8,373 nt of DNA, from the NCBI GenBank assembly GCA_002779595.1, contig PEWF01000046.1, positions 1 to 8,373 on the forward strand. The letters are read 5' to 3'. The notes under the pieces were generated by a model. It did not search any database. It saw only the letters and a program-made list of their open reading frames with translations, and was not told the DNA's origin. Position numbers and translations under genes: made by a program. Source of the stretch: an archaeon CG07_land_8_20_14_0_80_38_8 (lineage in GTDB: Archaea; Nanobdellota; Nanobdellia; Tiddalikarchaeales; Tiddalikarchaeaceae). Below, piece after piece: positions 5,726-8,373 of the stretch (positions within the stretch are counted from its first letter, which is position 1; each line of letters starts with the position of its first letter).

Positions 5726-7882
5726 CATCCTTAACATTAACGAGTTTAATACTACGCTGACACTGCTTAATGCCATTGCCCCTCCTGCAACCATAGGATT
5801 CAATAATAACCCTAAACTCGGGTATAATACTCCTGCTGCTATTGGAATGCCAAGACTATTATAAAAGAGCGCCCAGAACATGTTCTGCTTTATCTTGCTC
5901 ATAGTCTGCCTGCTCAACTTAATCGCCTTAGACACATCAATCAAGTCATCCTTCATTAACACAATATTGCCCGTCTCCAGCGCTACGTCAGTGCCACTTC
6001 CCATCGCTATTCCAATATCAGCCTGCGCTATTGCCGGCGCGTCATTAATCCCGTCACCCACCATACCAACATAACCTTCCTTCTGCAGCTTCTTAACATA
6101 TTCAGCTTTATCCTCAGGCAGCACGTCAGCGAACACGTTAGTAATCCCTACCTTCCCGGCTATTGCTTTAGCAGTCCTCTTATTGTCGCCGGTTATCATA
6201 TACACTTCAACACCCATTTTTTTCAATTCATTCACAGCTTCAGGGGAGGATTCTTTAATAGTGTCCGCAACAGTTATTAATCCGATTAATTCTTTTTCTT
6301 CCGCCACATAAATCACGGATTCACCCATTTCTTCAAAAAATTTTACCTTGCCACCCGCCTTTTCAGTGTTAATTTTAAAATCATTCATTAATTTCTGGTT
6401 GCCCGCGCAGTACAATTTACTTCCAATCATGGCGCTCACACCATGTCCGGGTATGGCTTTAAATCTCTTAACCTTCTTCATTTTTAACCCTCTGGCTTTC
6501 TTAACAACAGCTTCTGCTAACGGGTGCTCGCTGCCTTTTTCAATGCTCGCAGCCAAGACTAGCAGCTCTTTCTTGGTGTAATTATTAACTGGATTAATGC
6601 TGGTAATATCAGGCTCACCCTTCGTAATCGTGCCCGTCTTATCAAGTATTACGCACTTAATCTTGTGGGCTTTTTCCAATGCTTCGCCGCTTTTGATAAG
6701 TATTCCGTTCCGCGCGCCTTTGCCTGTTCCTACCATAATAGCTGTGGGTGTTGCAAGCCCCAAAGCGCATGGGCAGGCAATGACTAATACTGAAACAGTT
6801 ACTATTAAACTAAAAGTGAAATCTGCATTCAGGAAGAAATACCAAGCAATAAATGTAATCAATGATATGATTAAAACTGCCGGCACGAAGTACGAACTGA
6901 CTGTGTCAGCGAAGCGCTGAATCGGGGCTTTCTTGGTCTGCGCATCCTCAACCAATTGGATAATCTTGGACAATGTAGTATTGGCTCCGACTTTGGTTGC
7001 TTTAAAGTTGAAAGCGCCGTACTTGTTAATCGTTGCGCCTATCACCTCATCCCCTTCCTTCTTTTCAACAGGCATTGACTCTCCGGTTATCATACTTTCA
7101 TCAATACTGGAACAGCCTGACACTATCACCCCGTCAACAGGTATTTTCTGGCCTGGATTTACTATAATTATATCGCCGGCGATTACTTCATCAATGGAAA
7201 TCTTCACCTCTACCCCGTTTCTAATAACTGTTGCTTTCTTGGGGCTTAAACTTATGAGTTTCTCAATAGCTTCACTAGTCCTGCCTTTGGCAACAGCTTC
7301 CAAGTACTTCCCCAATACTACTAGTGTTATTAATACAGCTGCTGCTTCAAAGAACTGTTCACCCATAGGATTAGTTAACACTAAGTAAACGCTGTAAAAA
7401 TAAGCAGCACTAGTGCCCAACGCTATAAGAGTGTCCATATTGCTCGTCTTATTCTTCAACGCTGACCACGCCCCCTTGTAAAACTGCAAACCTATATAGA
7501 ATTGGACTGGTGTTGCAAGAGCCCATAATACGTAATTGGTGTAAATGCCGAACGCATCCATGAAAACCATTCCCAAAAGCAGAGCAGGAAAAGATAAGAT
7601 GACACCAAGGATTAGTTTCAATCTTAACCTGCTAATGTCTTCTTCGTTGTGCAAACCCGCACTTTCCTTACTAGCCTGTTTTGCATCATAACCTGAATCC
7701 TTAACAACCATAATTAAAGCATCCGCGCTCGTCTTCAACTCATCATATTCCACACTGGCTTTCTCAGCAGCAAAGTTTACAACTGCTGATTTTACTCCTT
7801 CTGTTTTTTCCAGCCTCTTAGTGAGCAGTGCTGAACAGCTCGCGCAGTGCATTCCAGTAATGTTTAATTTTACAGTTTTCAT
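5714..7882 (-). CDS. copA: Cu+-exporting P1B-type ATPase
   Basis: This ATP-driven pump moves Cu+ out across the cytoplasmic membrane. Numbering from the ATG at 7882 (722 residues): one HMA domain (1-68) with MHCASC at 11-16; two extra N-terminal helices then the core helices (roughly 87-195); the actuator domain with TGES at 266-269; CPC in the transport helix at 370-372; the phosphorylation site DKTGT at 414-418; SEHPLA at 451-456; and GDGINDAP at 609-616. The last two helices have Tyr-Asn at 674-675 and MALSS at 703-707. CPC plus YN plus MxxSS is the Cu+/Ag+ signature of subgroup P1B-1. A TTG at 7903 would add seven residues, but the ATG at 7882 makes an ATGA overlap with the upstream stop, like another junction in this window, and starts [13 protein letters not shown] as usual. 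It is translated together with the upstream cupredoxin gene. Confidence 0.96.
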   Translation of the reverse strand: MKTVKLNITGMHCASCSALLTKRLEKTEGVKSAVVNFAAEKASVEYDELKTSADALIMVVKDSGYDAKQASKESAGLHNEEDISRLRLKLILGVILSFPALLLGMVFMDAFGIYTNYVLWALATPVQFYIGLQFYKGAWSALKNKTSNMDTLIALGTSAAYFYSVYLVLTNPMGEQFFEAAAVLITLVVLGKYLEAVAKGRTSEAIEKLISLSPKKATVIRNGVEVKISIDEVIAGDIIIVNPGQKIPVDGVIVSGCSSIDESMITGESMPVEKKEGDEVIGATINKYGAFNFKATKVGANTTLSKIIQLVEDAQTKKAPIQRFADTVSSYFVPAVLIISLITFIAWYFFLNADFTFSLIVTVSVLVIACPCALGLATPTAIMVGTGKGARNGILIKSGEALEKAHKIKCVILDKTGTITKGEPDITSINPVNNYTKKELLVLAASIEKGSEHPLAEAVVKKARGLKMKKVKRFKAIPGHGVSAMIGSKLYCAGNQKLMNDFKINTEKAGGKVKFFEEMGESVIYVAEEKELIGLITVADTIKESSPEAVNELKKMGVEVYMITGDNKRTAKAIAGKVGITNVFADVLPEDKAEYVKKLQKEGYVGMVGDGINDAPAIAQADIGIAMGSGTDVALETGNIVLMKDDLIDVSKAIKLSRQTMSKIKQNMFWALFYNSLGIPIAAGVLYPSLGLLLNPMVAGGAMALSSVSVVLNSLMLRMKKL

Positions 7883-8373
7883 CCTGCTGCATTGCACCCG
7901 CAACTTCCTCCTTTTGGAATCTGGACTGAGCCAAGTTCTTCCTGAACAGCACTGGCATCTGACAAGTCTATATCATCTTTGACTATGAAAACCCCGGGAA
8001 TCATGCCCATCCAGCAGCTCCAGCTTATAACTCCTTCATTTGCTGGGGTGAATTCAATCACCTGCTCCCCTTTTATTATATCAAATTTTAAACCAAGCGC
8101 AGGCACTTGAATAGCATTATTGCAGCTGTTAATCTCCGCTCCGTTAATAATCCACTTAACCGGCACTCCTGCTTTCAGCACAAAACTGTCAGGACTCCAC
8201 CCATACCTGTTCACTTCCATTCTTATCTCCTGATACCCTCCTGAAATTGCAGCAGCATTATTTGATGCTGCTCCTTCTGCAATGCTTACCCTGAATGTTG
8301 CAGCCAGACTGTTCAAGTCATATCCTGAACCTGCAAGGGATAATCCATTATTCACCATTAATAAACCCATTAT
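7879..8373 (-). CDS. C-terminal part of a TauE/SafE-cupredoxin fusion (partial, 5' end outside the window)
   Basis: The frame is open to the right edge, so the true start is outside; 164 residues are visible. The first visible stretch, [19 protein letters not shown], resembles the end of the last helix of SafE/DsbD-like membrane domains, which in bacteria are often fused to a cupredoxin. A linker (about 23-44) leads to a cupredoxin beta-sandwich (about 45-132, numbered from the first visible Met) with the [17 protein letters not shown] strand pattern, NSCNNAI (Cys83) and [15 protein letters not shown] (Cys119, Met121, Met123). There is no histidine in the visible part, so the classical two-His blue-copper site cannot form; a Cys/Met Cu(I) site is inferred. 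The tail ends [10 protein letters not shown] with Cys157 and Cys159, a likely metal-binding CxC. The stop overlaps the copA start by ATGA, so it probably handles copper for CopA. The SafE assignment rests on few residues. Alternatively it could be a short anchored cupredoxin starting at 8370. Confidence 0.8.
   Translation of the reverse strand: MMGLLMVNNGLSLAGSGYDLNSLAATFRVSIAEGAASNNAAAISGGYQEIRMEVNRYGWSPDSFVLKAGVPVKWIINGAEINSCNNAIQVPALGLKFDIIKGEQVIEFTPANEGVISWSCWMGMIPGVFIVKDDIDLSDASAVQEELGSVQIPKGGSCGCNAAG

Noticed and set aside
6933..7388. Open frames on the plus strand opposite copA (also 5880-6074, 6348-6581, 6597-6920)
   Set aside because: They mirror the helix-rich and conserved parts of CopA and have no promoter, ribosome binding site or recognisable domain.
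7883..7903. TTG start adding seven residues (MRVQCSR) to CopA
   Set aside because: The ATG at 7882 gives the ATGA overlap with the upstream stop and the usual HMA-domain beginning; the extra residues fit no family pattern and include only a non-canonical start.

Overview
The window looks like a piece of a low-GC archaeal genome, most likely a DPANN-type lineage (Woesearchaeota/Pacearchaeota-like). That placement is an inference from several signs: an archaeal-style valyl-tRNA synthetase, TATA boxes placed about 27-30 nt before start codons (leaderless transcripts), T-tract termination, very tight gene packing with ATGA overlaps, and a two-subunit ferredoxin-dependent 2-oxoacid oxidoreductase. 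No rRNA, tRNA, CRISPR array or mobile element was found. Nearly every base is coding. The longest non-coding gap is about 103 bp (2299-2401), and it holds a hairpin/T-tract and a promoter.

Layout. (1) 1-2154, minus strand: valS, whose 3' end lies beyond the left edge; 718 codons are readable without interruption. (2) 2155-2401: a compact divergent promoter region, then a 25-codon, extremely lysine-rich mini-gene on the plus strand at 2221-2298, a stem-loop with T-rich tract, and the promoter of the next operon. (3) 2402-5705, plus strand: a four-gene operon with junctions of -4, +4 and +4 nt. It encodes a small DUF2892-like membrane protein, the fused gamma-alpha subunit and the beta subunit of a 2-oxoacid:ferredoxin oxidoreductase, and a membrane protein carrying an N-terminal rubredoxin-like domain. 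(4) 5714-8373, minus strand: a copper operon that converges on the previous one with only 8 bp between stop codons. It contains the C-terminal part of what appears to be a TauE/SafE-cupredoxin fusion, running off the right edge, overlapping by ATGA a CopA-type Cu+ P-type ATPase.

How they work together. The oxidoreductase oxidises 2-oxoacids with CoA to acyl-CoA and passes electrons to ferredoxin. The co-transcribed membrane-anchored rubredoxin and the DUF2892 protein suggest that some of those electrons, or a linked redox-protection function, are tied to the membrane; this is inference. The copper operon most likely delivers Cu+ to, and exports it through, CopA. The visible cupredoxin domain lacks histidine altogether and ends in a Cys-x-Cys tail, which points to a sulfur-only Cu(I) site rather than a classical blue-copper electron carrier.

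The most interesting items are the membrane rubredoxin in the oxidoreductase operon, the His-less cupredoxin coupled to CopA, and the poly-lysine mini-gene sharing a back-to-back promoter with valS. I did not find a clear candidate for a wholly new defence or mobile system.
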